DNA of 64,000 nucleotides from Gemmatimonadota bacterium. Its GTDB lineage: Bacteria; Gemmatimonadota; Gemmatimonadetes; Gemmatimonadales; GWC2-71-9. The stretch is taken from the NCBI GenBank assembly GCA_003169895.1, contig PNAE01000012.1:62001-126000 (forward strand). The letters are read 5' to 3'. The position numbers and the translations under genes are program-made. A model generated the notes under the pieces. It made no database searches. It saw only the letters and a program-made list of their open reading frames with translations, and was not told the DNA's origin. This document shows, in pieces, positions 37,154 to 43,798 of the stretch (position 1 is its first letter; each line of letters opens with the position of its first letter).

Positions 37154-37261
37154 AACGGGTCGTATCCCCGTTAGTCTTCATTTGTCCGTTTACAGCGGGC
37201 CTCGCACCAAAGGAGGTGCCCCATGTTGAGGCGGACAGCCGGTAAACACCCCAATGCGGGG
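37154..37261 (+). ncRNA. Candidate structured RNA/leader with nested stems
   Basis: Three hairpins lie in a row. First, AACGGG (37154-37159) pairs with CCCGTT (37167-37172). Second is a nested set: GTTTAC 37188-37193 with GTAAAC 37242-37247, GCCTC 37199-37203 with GAGGC 37228-37232, and GCACC 37204-37208 with GGTGC 37215-37219; the apical loop holds AAAGGA, the core of a Shine-Dalgarno sequence. Third, CCCC (37249-37252) pairs with GGGG (37258-37261). The structure precedes two micro-ORFs and a strong terminator at 37399. It matches no RNA family that I recognise. Pairings were found by eye; no energy or covariation test was possible. Confidence 0.4.
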
Positions 37262-37273
37262 ACCACCACATAG
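37223..37273 (+). CDS. Micro-ORF 1 (16 codons) behind a sequestered ribosome site
   Basis: ATG 37223 follows AAAGGAGGTG (37209-37218) by 4 bases. The ribosome site lies in and beside the loop of the nested hairpin, so translation could be controlled by folding. The peptide begins MLRRTAGKHPNAGTTT and ends at TAG. It may be a leader peptide rather than a functional product. Confidence 0.3.
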   Translation: MLRRTAGKHPNAGTTT

Positions 37274-37285
37274 GACCCCCTGACG

Positions 37286-37372
37286 ATGACGCGGCGAGAT
37301 CGGTCGCTGAAGTGGGTCGGTGGGTCTGTGGGCTCGCGGCAGGGCTTCGTGTTCTACGGGACGAATGGCTAA
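37286..37372 (+). CDS. Micro-ORF 2 (28 codons)
   Basis: ATG 37286 starts 13 bases after micro-ORF 1 ends; the peptide begins MTRRDRSLKWVGGSVGS and ends FVFYGTNG. The upstream ribosome site is weak (AGGA at 37272-37275). The strong terminator begins 27 bases after the stop codon. It is short, basic at the N-terminus and Gly/Ser-rich. Nothing similar is known to me, and it could be non-coding. Confidence 0.28.
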   Translation: MTRRDRSLKWVGGSVGSRQGFVFYGTNG

Positions 37373-37398
37373 GCCCAACGTGTTTGAGCCAGAACGTC

Positions 37399-37436
37399 AG
37401 AGCGGCCCCGCCGATCCACCGGGGCCGCTCTTATTT
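37399..37436 (+). terminator. Strong intrinsic terminator
   Basis: AGAGCGGCCCCG (37399-37410) pairs with CGGGGCCGCTCT (37420-37431) around a 9-base loop, directly followed by TTATTT. This is the most canonical rho-independent terminator in the window and marks the end of a short transcript covering the micro-ORFs. Confidence 0.88.
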
Positions 37437-37530
37437 CCCCACCGTGTGGCCTTTGGATTGCATCCGTTCGTCCCCTCTTGCGTAGGTTTAGGGATAGCGG
37501 TAGAACGCCGACAGTGTAGGTTATGGGAGA

Positions 37531-37552
37531 TTGTGAACAGTTTCACAAGGAG
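37531..37552 (+). promoter_or_regulatory. Hairpin overlapping the Shine-Dalgarno of the DUF5678-like gene
   Basis: TTGTGAA (37531-37537) pairs with TTCACAA (37542-37548) around a 4-base loop. The ribosome site AAGGAG (37547-37552) starts inside the 3' arm, so folding could lower translation; the same palindrome could also be a protein-binding operator. Confidence 0.4.
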
Positions 37553-37558
37553 TGTTGG

Positions 37559-37822
37559 GTGGCCGATATGGTATACACGAACCCTTTGAAGGATGAGTTT
37601 GATTACTACTTGGCGCACCAACCCGAGTTTGTCGCGAAGTACAACGGGAAGATTGTTGTCATCAAGGAGCACAAGGTCATCGGATTTTATGGTGACAAGC
37701 CTTCGGCTATTCGCGCCACAATCGAGCAGGGTCATCCCCTAGGCACGTTCTTGGTGCAGCTCGTGTCGCCGGGAGACGAGGCTTATACGCAGACCTTCCA
37801 TAGTCGCGTTTCCTTCTCCTAG
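37559..37822 (+). CDS. DUF5678-like small protein
   Basis: 87 residues from GTG 37559, which has AAGGAG 6 bases upstream; an ATG at 37523 has no such site. The product (DEFDYYLAHQPEFVAKYNGK, IVVIKEHKVIGFYGDKPSA, PLGTFLVQLVSPGDEAY, FHSRVSF at the end) matches what I recall of the DUF5678 family, small cytoplasmic proteins of unknown function often encoded beside retropepsin-like proteases. That is the case here, with the protease gene 3 bases downstream. Base composition is visibly less GC-rich than the flanks, suggesting recent acquisition. Confidence 0.8.
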   Translation: MADMVYTNPLKDEFDYYLAHQPEFVAKYNGKIVVIKEHKVIGFYGDKPSAIRATIEQGHPLGTFLVQLVSPGDEAYTQTFHSRVSFS

Positions 37823-37825
37823 TTG

Positions 37826-38362
37826 ATGTTGGTTCCACCACAGCACCAAAGCTTGCGGGGCGGTTCAACCACCTCGCTTCTCCGCGCGCTGGCAAGCAAG
37901 GTGAAAGTCAGCGCCCCTTTCGCAACCGCGAGCACCGGAACCCCAAGGGTTGTCCTTCACGAATGCCTGGGAATATGGGATACGGGTGCAACCAACTCCG
38001 TCGTCACGCAGGCGGTTGTTGATGCTTGCGGCTTGGTCAGCCATGCGTTCAAGCGTGTACATACCGCGAAAGGGACAGTCGACGACGTTCCCGCATACAT
38101 GATTGACATGCACCTTCCGCCGAGTATGCGATTCCCAGACCTTGAAGCCACACTGGGAGAACTTGCCCCGGGAGCCGATGTGTTGATTGGCATGGACGTA
38201 ATTGGCTGTGGCGATTTTGCGGTAACGAATTTCAAGGGAAGCACGATATTCTCGTTTCGAACACCGTCGCTCATGACAATCGATTTCGTCAAACAAACCA
38301 ACGCTGGCAACGCCGTTCCCAAAACGTTGGTGCGCCACCGCAAGGGTGGCAAGCACCGTTAG
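37826..38362 (+). CDS. Retropepsin-like aspartic protease domain protein
   Basis: 178 residues. The motif LGIWDTGATNSVVTQAVVDA places the catalytic Asp of a D-T-G-A site at about residue 52. A later VLIGMDVIGCGDFAVTNF is the conserved second half (hydrophobic-hydrophobic-G) of single-domain retropepsins, which act as homodimers. The N-terminal ~40 residues are variable. There is no signal peptide, so it is probably cytoplasmic. The start could be ATG 37826 or the TTG just before; no good ribosome site is seen, so it may be translated by coupling to the preceding gene. Substrate unknown. Confidence 0.8.
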   Translation: MLVPPQHQSLRGGSTTSLLRALASKVKVSAPFATASTGTPRVVLHECLGIWDTGATNSVVTQAVVDACGLVSHAFKRVHTAKGTVDDVPAYMIDMHLPPSMRFPDLEATLGELAPGADVLIGMDVIGCGDFAVTNFKGSTIFSFRTPSLMTIDFVKQTNAGNAVPKTLVRHRKGGKHR

Positions 38363-38493
38363 CCAACCTGCTCGGCGTCGTCCGACGTGTCATGCCGCCG
38401 GCGGGAGCAAGTTGTCGCGACCGGACAAGATTGAGGTTTCAGATTCGTGCGCTCCGGTACCGACTGACGCATGCGTGTGTCGCGTTCGAATGA

Positions 38494-38706
38494 TCCGCGC
38501 GCTTCGACGCGAAGCTCGAGCAGCGATTCGCGGAGTCCTCGCTGGTGCTCGAGCAGCGACTCTCCGCGTTTTCGCGGCTGCTCGAACAGCAGATCGCCAC
38601 GCTCGGCATCGATCTGAAAGATCAGCAGGTCATTCAGATGCGGTGGATGATCGGCATGTGCGTCGTTGGGCTCGTTGCGGTGATCGGGCTCTGGGTCCGG
38701 CGATAA
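38494..38706 (+). pseudogene. C-terminal fragment of a coiled-coil/transmembrane protein
   Basis: After a TGA at 38491-38493 the frame reads RFDAKLEQRFAESSLVLEQR, LSAFSRLLEQQIATLGIDL, then QMRWMIGMCVVGLVAVIGLW and VRR before TAA. This is a heptad-like coiled coil followed by one C-terminal membrane helix, like tail-anchored DUF1640/CCDC90-type proteins and many small coiled-coil membrane proteins. No suitable start or ribosome site is present and the frame upstream is closed, so it is probably the remains of a longer gene. A frameshift near 38500 could restore an upstream ATG (38490). Confidence 0.5.
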
Positions 38707-38784
38707 CGGTCGGCGTTTCATTGGCGCCGCAACGAACTGGAACATGTTTTAGGTTGGGCGATTCGGAGGATCGCACCACTGTGG

Positions 38785-40809
38785 GTGTCTCGGCGGATGC
38801 GGCGTCTCCCAAAGGTAATTCCGGACGATTTCACCTGTGCTGACCTCGGCCTGTCGCCCCCAGACTGCGAGCCGCATCTGACAACAGAGAACTGGAACAC
38901 CGCGAACCTCGGACTCCGGAACCGGCACTTCCTGGTTCTGGACCTCCTGCTGCTCCCAACAGCGATATTGGTCTCCTACCTGATTCGCTTTGAGGGGCTG
39001 GAGTGGGGGACTGGCCAAACGCGGGCCGCACTCTGGTATCTCGCACTCTCGCTCCCCGTCAAGATCGTGATCTTTCACCGGACCGGCCTCTACCGCCGGC
39101 TCTGGAGCTTTGCCAGCGTGCTCGAGGTCGAGCGCATCCTGAAGGTGACGGCTCTGACCGGGCTTCTGTCCCTCGGGATCGGCGCCGCAGTCATTCCCGG
39201 CTTAGGTCTTGCCCCCGGGCGAGTTCCCCTGTCCGTCCTCCTCCTCGATGCGCTGCTCACCACGGCGTGCGTCGCGCTACCTCGCATTGCGGCTCGGCTC
39301 CTCGCCGCGCGACGGAGCGCCGGGCGTCGGGTCACTGAACGGCGTGATACTACCCGCCGGGCGTTGATCGCCGGGGCCGGGTCGTCAGGCGCCATGATCG
39401 TCAAGGAGCTCCGCGCCAACCCGCAGCTCGGCCTGATGCCAGTCGGCTTCCTGGACGACGATCCTGCCAAACAGGGCAACCGCCTCCTCGACCTGCCGGT
39501 CCTGGGCCCGCTCTCCCAACTGGTGGAGATAGCGGACGAACTCCGAATCGAGGCGCTGATCATCGCGATGCCCCGGGCACCGGGAAGCGTGATTCGCGAC
39601 CTGGTTCATGCGGCGGGCGCGGCACGGATCAACACCCGTACGGTACCCGGGATGTTCGACATCCTCTCCGGCCGGGTAGCCGTCAGCGCCCTGCGCCAGG
39701 TCCAGATCCAGGATCTGCTTCGGCGCGAGCCGGTGACCACCGATCTTGACGCTATACGCCGGCTCACGGCCGGCCAGACCGTACTGGTCACCGGTGCCGG
39801 TGGCTCAATCGGCAGCGAGCTGTGCCGCCAGGCCTCGCTGCTGGGCCCGAAACGGATCGTTCTGCTCGGCCGGGGTGAAAACTCCATCTTCGAAATCCTC
39901 CACGAGTTGCAGGATCAGTTCCCCAACATCGAATTCGCCCCGGTAATCGCCGACGTCGGCGACCGGGGCAGGCTGGCGCGGATCTTCAAGACTTTCGAGC
40001 CGGTGTCCGTGTTCCATGCCGCCGCGCACAAACACGTTCCCATGATGGAATGCAACGTGGTGGAGGCCATCACCAACAACGTGCTGGGCACCCGGAACGT
40101 GGTCGAACTTGCGGCGTTCTACCGAGTCGAGAAGCTGGTGTTCATCTCCACGGACAAGGCGGTGCATCCCACCAGTGTCATGGGCGCCAGCAAACGGGTG
40201 GCGGAGCAGATCGTCCAGATGGCGGCGGCGGAGTCGGGCCGGAATTTCGTGGCGGTGCGGTTTGGCAATGTGCTGGGCTCACGGGGCAGCGTGGTGCCCA
40301 CCTTCCTCAAACAGATCGCCGCCGGTGGACCGGTCACGATCACTCATCCCGAGATGCGCCGATACTTCATGACCATTCCGGAAGCGGTCCAGCTGGTACT
40401 CCAGGCGGGGGCGCTGGGGCGGGGCGGCGAAGTCTTCGTGCTCGACATGGGTGAGCCGGTCAAGATCGTTGATCTCGCCACTGACCTCATCCGGCTTTCC
40501 GGCAAGGAAGTCGGCAAGGACGTCGAGATCCGCTACACCGGCGTCCGGCCCGGGGAGAAGCTCTACGAGGAGCTCTTTTTCGGCGCCGAGCACGCGGAGC
40601 CGACCGAGCACCCGAAGGTGCTGCGCGCAAGGCACGCGGAGCTGCCACCAGGGGTTGCGACGTTGCTGAGCGAGCTGACTATCGCGGCCCTGGAAGGTCG
40701 ACCGGATGATGATCTGCGCGGCATTCTCAACCGGCTGGTGCCCGACTACGATCCGCGCAACGCGGGGACGCCGGGACCGGCGCTGGAGGAGACCGGCGTT
40801 ACGGTTTGA
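38785..40809 (+). CDS. Membrane-bound nucleotide-sugar 4,6-dehydratase (CapD/WbpM/FlaA1 family)
   Basis: 674 residues. Four hydrophobic segments in the first ~190 residues (HFLVLDLLLLPTAILVSYLI and onward) are followed by a CoA-binding-like Rossmann domain (LIAGAGSSGAMIVKELRANP) and a C-terminal SDR domain from about residue 330 (VLVTGAGGSIGSELCRQASL, HAAAHKHVPMMECN, ISTDKAVHPTSVMGASKRVA). The usual SDR Tyr in YxxxK is replaced by Met in MGASKR, as in WbpM/PglF. It likely dehydrates UDP-GlcNAc to the 4-keto-6-deoxy sugar for the nearby polysaccharide. GTG 38785 or ATG 38797 may be the start; GGAGGA lies at 38766. Confidence 0.9.
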   Translation: MSRRMRRLPKVIPDDFTCADLGLSPPDCEPHLTTENWNTANLGLRNRHFLVLDLLLLPTAILVSYLIRFEGLEWGTGQTRAALWYLALSLPVKIVIFHRTGLYRRLWSFASVLEVERILKVTALTGLLSLGIGAAVIPGLGLAPGRVPLSVLLLDALLTTACVALPRIAARLLAARRSAGRRVTERRDTTRRALIAGAGSSGAMIVKELRANPQLGLMPVGFLDDDPAKQGNRLLDLPVLGPLSQLVEIADELRIEALIIAMPRAPGSVIRDLVHAAGAARINTRTVPGMFDILSGRVAVSALRQVQIQDLLRREPVTTDLDAIRRLTAGQTVLVTGAGGSIGSELCRQASLLGPKRIVLLGRGENSIFEILHELQDQFPNIEFAPVIADVGDRGRLARIFKTFEPVSVFHAAAHKHVPMMECNVVEAITNNVLGTRNVVELAAFYRVEKLVFISTDKAVHPTSVMGASKRVAEQIVQMAAAESGRNFVAVRFGNVLGSRGSVVPTFLKQIAAGGPVTITHPEMRRYFMTIPEAVQLVLQAGALGRGGEVFVLDMGEPVKIVDLATDLIRLSGKEVGKDVEIRYTGVRPGEKLYEELFFGAEHAEPTEHPKVLRARHAELPPGVATLLSELTIAALEGRPDDDLRGILNRLVPDYDPRNAGTPGPALEETGVTV

Positions 40810-41072
40810 TGGCCACGATCACAGCACCGTTCTCACATCGTTATCGCACTTGCCCAACCACGACTGCGTAACGGGGCCCTGCCGAGTGCTGGTGTATGCC
40901 GCGCTCACCGGGAGGCAACTGCGCGCTCCGGCGCCGTGATTCGTCAACGGGATTCCGCCCGGGACCTGGCAGGCAAGTGACGCCGCCGGCATGCAGCGGG
41001 TCTTTCCCGGGTAGTATTCTCGTGCTGGCTCGAACCGGTTGCGCGGGATATCTCCAACCCCAGGCTCATCCG
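40810..41072. other. Intergenic region
   Basis: 263 bases between the dehydratase and the small lipoprotein gene. I see no convincing gene. TATTCT near 41013 could be a -10 element for the lipoprotein gene. Confidence 0.4.
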
Positions 41073-41441
41073 ATGATCGCCCATTCGTATCGGCTACCTC
41101 ATTGCGTCATTGCCGCCGCGGCGCTCACCCTCGGGGCATGCAATGGGGAGACCGCCACGTCCGTGCTGGAGGTCGATCATGTCAGCCAGTCGATCGCGGC
41201 GCGGGTTGGCCAGGAAGTCGATATCACGCTCGGCACGGTCGGTCCCGGCGAGTATGCCTCGATTCCCAGCATCTCATCACCCGCCGTGCGCTTTCTCGAC
41301 GTCTCCGATGTCGGGCCGTATGTGCCGGCGGGCGTCCGGCAGCGCTTCCGCTTTACGGCTCGGGCGTCCGGCGTGGCGATCATCACCTTCCGCCACTCCG
41401 GGACGAATCCGGTGGTTACCGACACCGTCGCGGTGCGTTGA
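41073..41441 (+). CDS. Small predicted lipoprotein, possibly chagasin (I42)-like
   Basis: 122 residues with a lipoprotein signal (HCVIAAAALTLGAC, lipobox LGAC near residue 23). The mature part is all-beta in pattern: ARVGQEVDITLGTVGPGEY, then VPAGVRQRFRFTARASGVAI, ending TVAVR. The order (G-x-x-hydrophobic strand, G-x-x-x-F-x-F, G-x-A-x-I) resembles chagasin-type cysteine protease inhibitors (I42), but the diagnostic NxTxGxxW loop is not obvious, so this is a loose similarity. It is convergent with htpX, with 1 base between the genes. Confidence 0.65.
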   Translation: MIAHSYRLPHCVIAAAALTLGACNGETATSVLEVDHVSQSIAARVGQEVDITLGTVGPGEYASIPSISSPAVRFLDVSDVGPYVPAGVRQRFRFTARASGVAIITFRHSGTNPVVTDTVAVR

Positions 41442-41442
41442 G

Positions 41443-42411
41443 TCAGCTGCCTTTGCCCTGATACGCCATGGCCTTCAGCGCCGCGATCCGCTTGGTCATC
41501 GGCGGATGCGTCGCCCACAGGTTGGCCCAGCCGCCCTCCAGGTCGTTGACCGGGCGCTCCATCGGATCGGCGATGCAGAGTGCGGCACTCCCTTTCTTGA
41601 TCGCCGTTGTCGGTGCGGTGGCCTCGTCGATTTTCTCGAGTGCCGACGCGAGTGCCAGTGGATTACGCGTCAACTCTGCGCTCGACGCGTCGGCGAGGTA
41701 CTCCCGCTGCCTCGACACGCAGAGCGCCATCAGTTGCGCCGCGATCGGCGCCAGCACCACTGCGACGATCCAGATCGCCACGATCACCAGCATGGCGACG
41801 CCGGCGTCCTTGCCGCGCCGCCCGCGTCCGAAGCTGCCGTAGCGCAGCGATCGCCCCGCCCAGTCGGCGATCAGCACCACCGCTCCCACCAGCGCCGACA
41901 CGATCATCATCAGTCGAATGTCGAAATTGCGCACGTGCCCCATCTCGTGGGCCACCACGCCTTGCAGCTCCTCGCGATTGAGCGAACGCAGCAACCCGGC
42001 GGTGACGGCGATTGACGCATGTGCCGGGTCGCGTCCGGTGGCGAACGCATTGGGATCGTCATCGGGAATCACGAAGGCCCGGGGGGCAGGGAGCCCCGAC
42101 GCGATGGCGACCTCCTCGACCACATTCTGCAATTGTTTGTAGCGCAGCTGGTCGTCGTCGCTGGGAGCGGCGGCGAGCAGTTCGTCCAACGGCTGGGCGT
42201 GCGAGGACGCGAGGATCATCCGGTCGCCGGTGCGGTAGCTGAGGAACGCCGAGCCGGTGCCGACGGCCAGCGCTCCGAGCGTTGTCACGGGGAAGGCTCC
42301 GACCACGAAGAGGTCGAGCCCGGCGCCGATCAGCACCACGAACACCACGAATGCCGCCACCACTTCCCAGGTGCGGCGGCGGTTGAAGGCCTCCTGATCG
42401 AGCAGGTTCAA
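41443..42411 (-). CDS. htpX: M48-family zinc metalloprotease HtpX
   Basis: Inner-membrane protease for quality control of membrane proteins. 322 residues with N-terminal helices (~15-60), the zinc motif in VVAHEMGHVRNFD (HExxH), the third ligand region REYLADASSAELTRNP (E of xxxADxxA) and further helices between residues ~180 and 215. A long helical insertion is typical of the HtpX/YggG group. Its start lies 4 bases after the LemA gene stop, and the lemA-htpX pair is a well-known conserved arrangement. Confidence 0.92.
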   Translation of the reverse strand: MNLLDQEAFNRRRTWEVVAAFVVFVVLIGAGLDLFVVGAFPVTTLGALAVGTGSAFLSYRTGDRMILASSHAQPLDELLAAAPSDDDQLRYKQLQNVVEEVAIASGLPAPRAFVIPDDDPNAFATGRDPAHASIAVTAGLLRSLNREELQGVVAHEMGHVRNFDIRLMMIVSALVGAVVLIADWAGRSLRYGSFGRGRRGKDAGVAMLVIVAIWIVAVVLAPIAAQLMALCVSRQREYLADASSAELTRNPLALASALEKIDEATAPTTAIKKGSAALCIADPMERPVNDLEGGWANLWATHPPMTKRIAALKAMAYQGKGS

Positions 42412-42415
42412 CGGG

Positions 42416-42979
42416 CTACGCGGGCGGCTTCAGCGACAGGTCCACGGCTGGGACGGCGCGCTCCGCGTCATCGGTGACCTGGAACAGCTCGGCCTTGGCG
42501 AATCCGCCGGCAATGAGGCTCGACGGAAACGTTTCGCGGACGATGTTGAACTTCGTCGCGATGTCGTTGTAGAACTGCCGGGCGAATCCGATCTTGTTCT
42601 CCGTCGAGGAGAGTTCCTCCTGCAGCATCTTGACGTTGTCGTTGGCCTTGAGCTGCGGGTAGTTCTCCGTGACGGCGAGGAGGCGACCGAGCACCGCGCC
42701 GAGTTCGCCCTCCTTGCGGGCGGCATCGGCCGGGCCGGCGGCCGTCATTGCCCGGGCGCGAGCGTCCATCACCGCTGTCAGGGTATTGCGTTCGAACTCC
42801 ATCGCGCCCGTGACGGTGTTGACGAGATTGGGGATCAGGTCGTGCCGTCGCTTGAGCTGCACATCGATCTGGCGCCAGCCGTTCTGGGTCTCATTGCGAA
42901 GGCTGACGAGACGGTTGTAGGCAAACATCGCCCAGAGTCCGACAACGGCCAGAATTCCGATCAGGATCAGCAGTGGCAT
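42416..42979 (-). CDS. lemA: LemA family protein
   Basis: 187 residues. One N-terminal membrane helix (MPLLILIGILAVVGLWAMFA), then YNRLVSLRNETQNGWRQIDV, LKRRHDLIPNLVNTVTGAME and ARQFYNDIATKFNIVRETFP, all signatures of LemA four-helix-bundle proteins. The N-terminus is outside and the helical domain faces the cytoplasm. Role unknown, but LemA is regularly paired with HtpX. Ribosome site GGGAGG before the ATG. Confidence 0.95.
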   Translation of the reverse strand: MPLLILIGILAVVGLWAMFAYNRLVSLRNETQNGWRQIDVQLKRRHDLIPNLVNTVTGAMEFERNTLTAVMDARARAMTAAGPADAARKEGELGAVLGRLLAVTENYPQLKANDNVKMLQEELSSTENKIGFARQFYNDIATKFNIVRETFPSSLIAGGFAKAELFQVTDDAERAVPAVDLSLKPPA

Positions 42980-43010
42980 GGCGCCTCCCTTGGGGAGGAG
43001 AAGATAGCGC

Positions 43011-43016
43011 GAGCCA
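43011..43016 (-). promoter_or_regulatory. Putative -10 element TATCTT for lemA-htpX
   Basis: On the minus strand TATCTT lies 31 bases before the lemA ATG, leaving a short leader with a GGGAGG ribosome site. It is the same hexamer seen before other operon-leading genes in the window. Confidence 0.45.
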
Positions 43017-43123
43017 CGGAATTCGGCCGATGCGCGTCTGCGCCTCGTCTACTCGCGTCAATCGGATCACCGCACTCGCCCATCGGCGCCAGCGAACCGA
43101 CTCGCCTCGTTGAACGTTCGTCC

Positions 43124-43798
43124 ATGCCCGACGCCGGAACTTGTTCGGATCGACCGCGTGAACGCCTCTGGCGCCTCGGCGCCGCGTCGCTCACCGGCGC
43201 CGAACTCATCGCCATTCTCCTGGGCCACGGCGACCACCGTCACGACGCCCTCGCAATGGCGTCGCTCCTGCTCAAGCCTGCCGGCGGCGGCCTGCGCCGA
43301 CTAGCCGCGCGCCCGCCCGGGGAGCTACTGTTGACGGCAGGCGTGGGACGAGCCAAGGCCGGCAGGCTCCTCGCCGCCTTCGAGCTCGCGGACCGCATCG
43401 CCCGCGAAGAGCGGGCCGCCGTGCCCCGGATCGCCGAACCGGCCGACGTCATGCGGCTGGTGGGGAGCCGCCTTCGGGACCTGCAAGTCGAAGAGTTCCA
43501 TTTACTTGCGCTTGATACCCGGTCCCGGGTGCTGCGCGATGTGCTGGTCACCCGGGGGCTGCTCGATAGCTCACTGGTCCACCCACGTGAGGTGTTCCGT
43601 GCCGCCATCAGCGAGGCCGCCGCGGGTATCATTCTGGTGCACAATCATCCGAGCGGGGACCCGACCCCATCGGCTGAGGATCGAGCCGTCACCCGGCAAC
43701 TGGTGGCCGCCGGCCAGCTGCTCGATCTCCCGGTGTACGATCACGTGATCGTCGCCGGCGACCGTTTCGTCTCGTTTGCCACCGCCGGGCTCCTGTGA
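43124..43798 (+). CDS. radC: RadC-family JAB/MPN domain protein
   Basis: 224 residues. N-terminal helix-hairpin-helix part (RERLWRLGAASLTGAELIAI, LLTAGVGRAKAGRLLAAFEL) and C-terminal JAMM/MPN+ domain with the metal ligands in ILVHNHPSGDPTPSAEDRAV (HxH...D) and the Glu of the preceding HPREVF region. Long called a DNA-repair protein, but its biochemical role is unsettled. ATG 43124 gives the usual family length. It overlaps rel by 4 bases. Confidence 0.93.
   Translation: MPDAGTCSDRPRERLWRLGAASLTGAELIAILLGHGDHRHDALAMASLLLKPAGGGLRRLAARPPGELLLTAGVGRAKAGRLLAAFELADRIAREERAAVPRIAEPADVMRLVGSRLRDLQVEEFHLLALDTRSRVLRDVLVTRGLLDSSLVHPREVFRAAISEAAAGIILVHNHPSGDPTPSAEDRAVTRQLVAAGQLLDLPVYDHVIVAGDRFVSFATAGLL

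Noticed and set aside
37130-37440. tmRNA, RNase P RNA or rRNA fragment
   Set aside because: None of the expected conserved segments or a tag-peptide reading frame was found; AAAGGAGGTG here is better explained as a ribosome-binding site.
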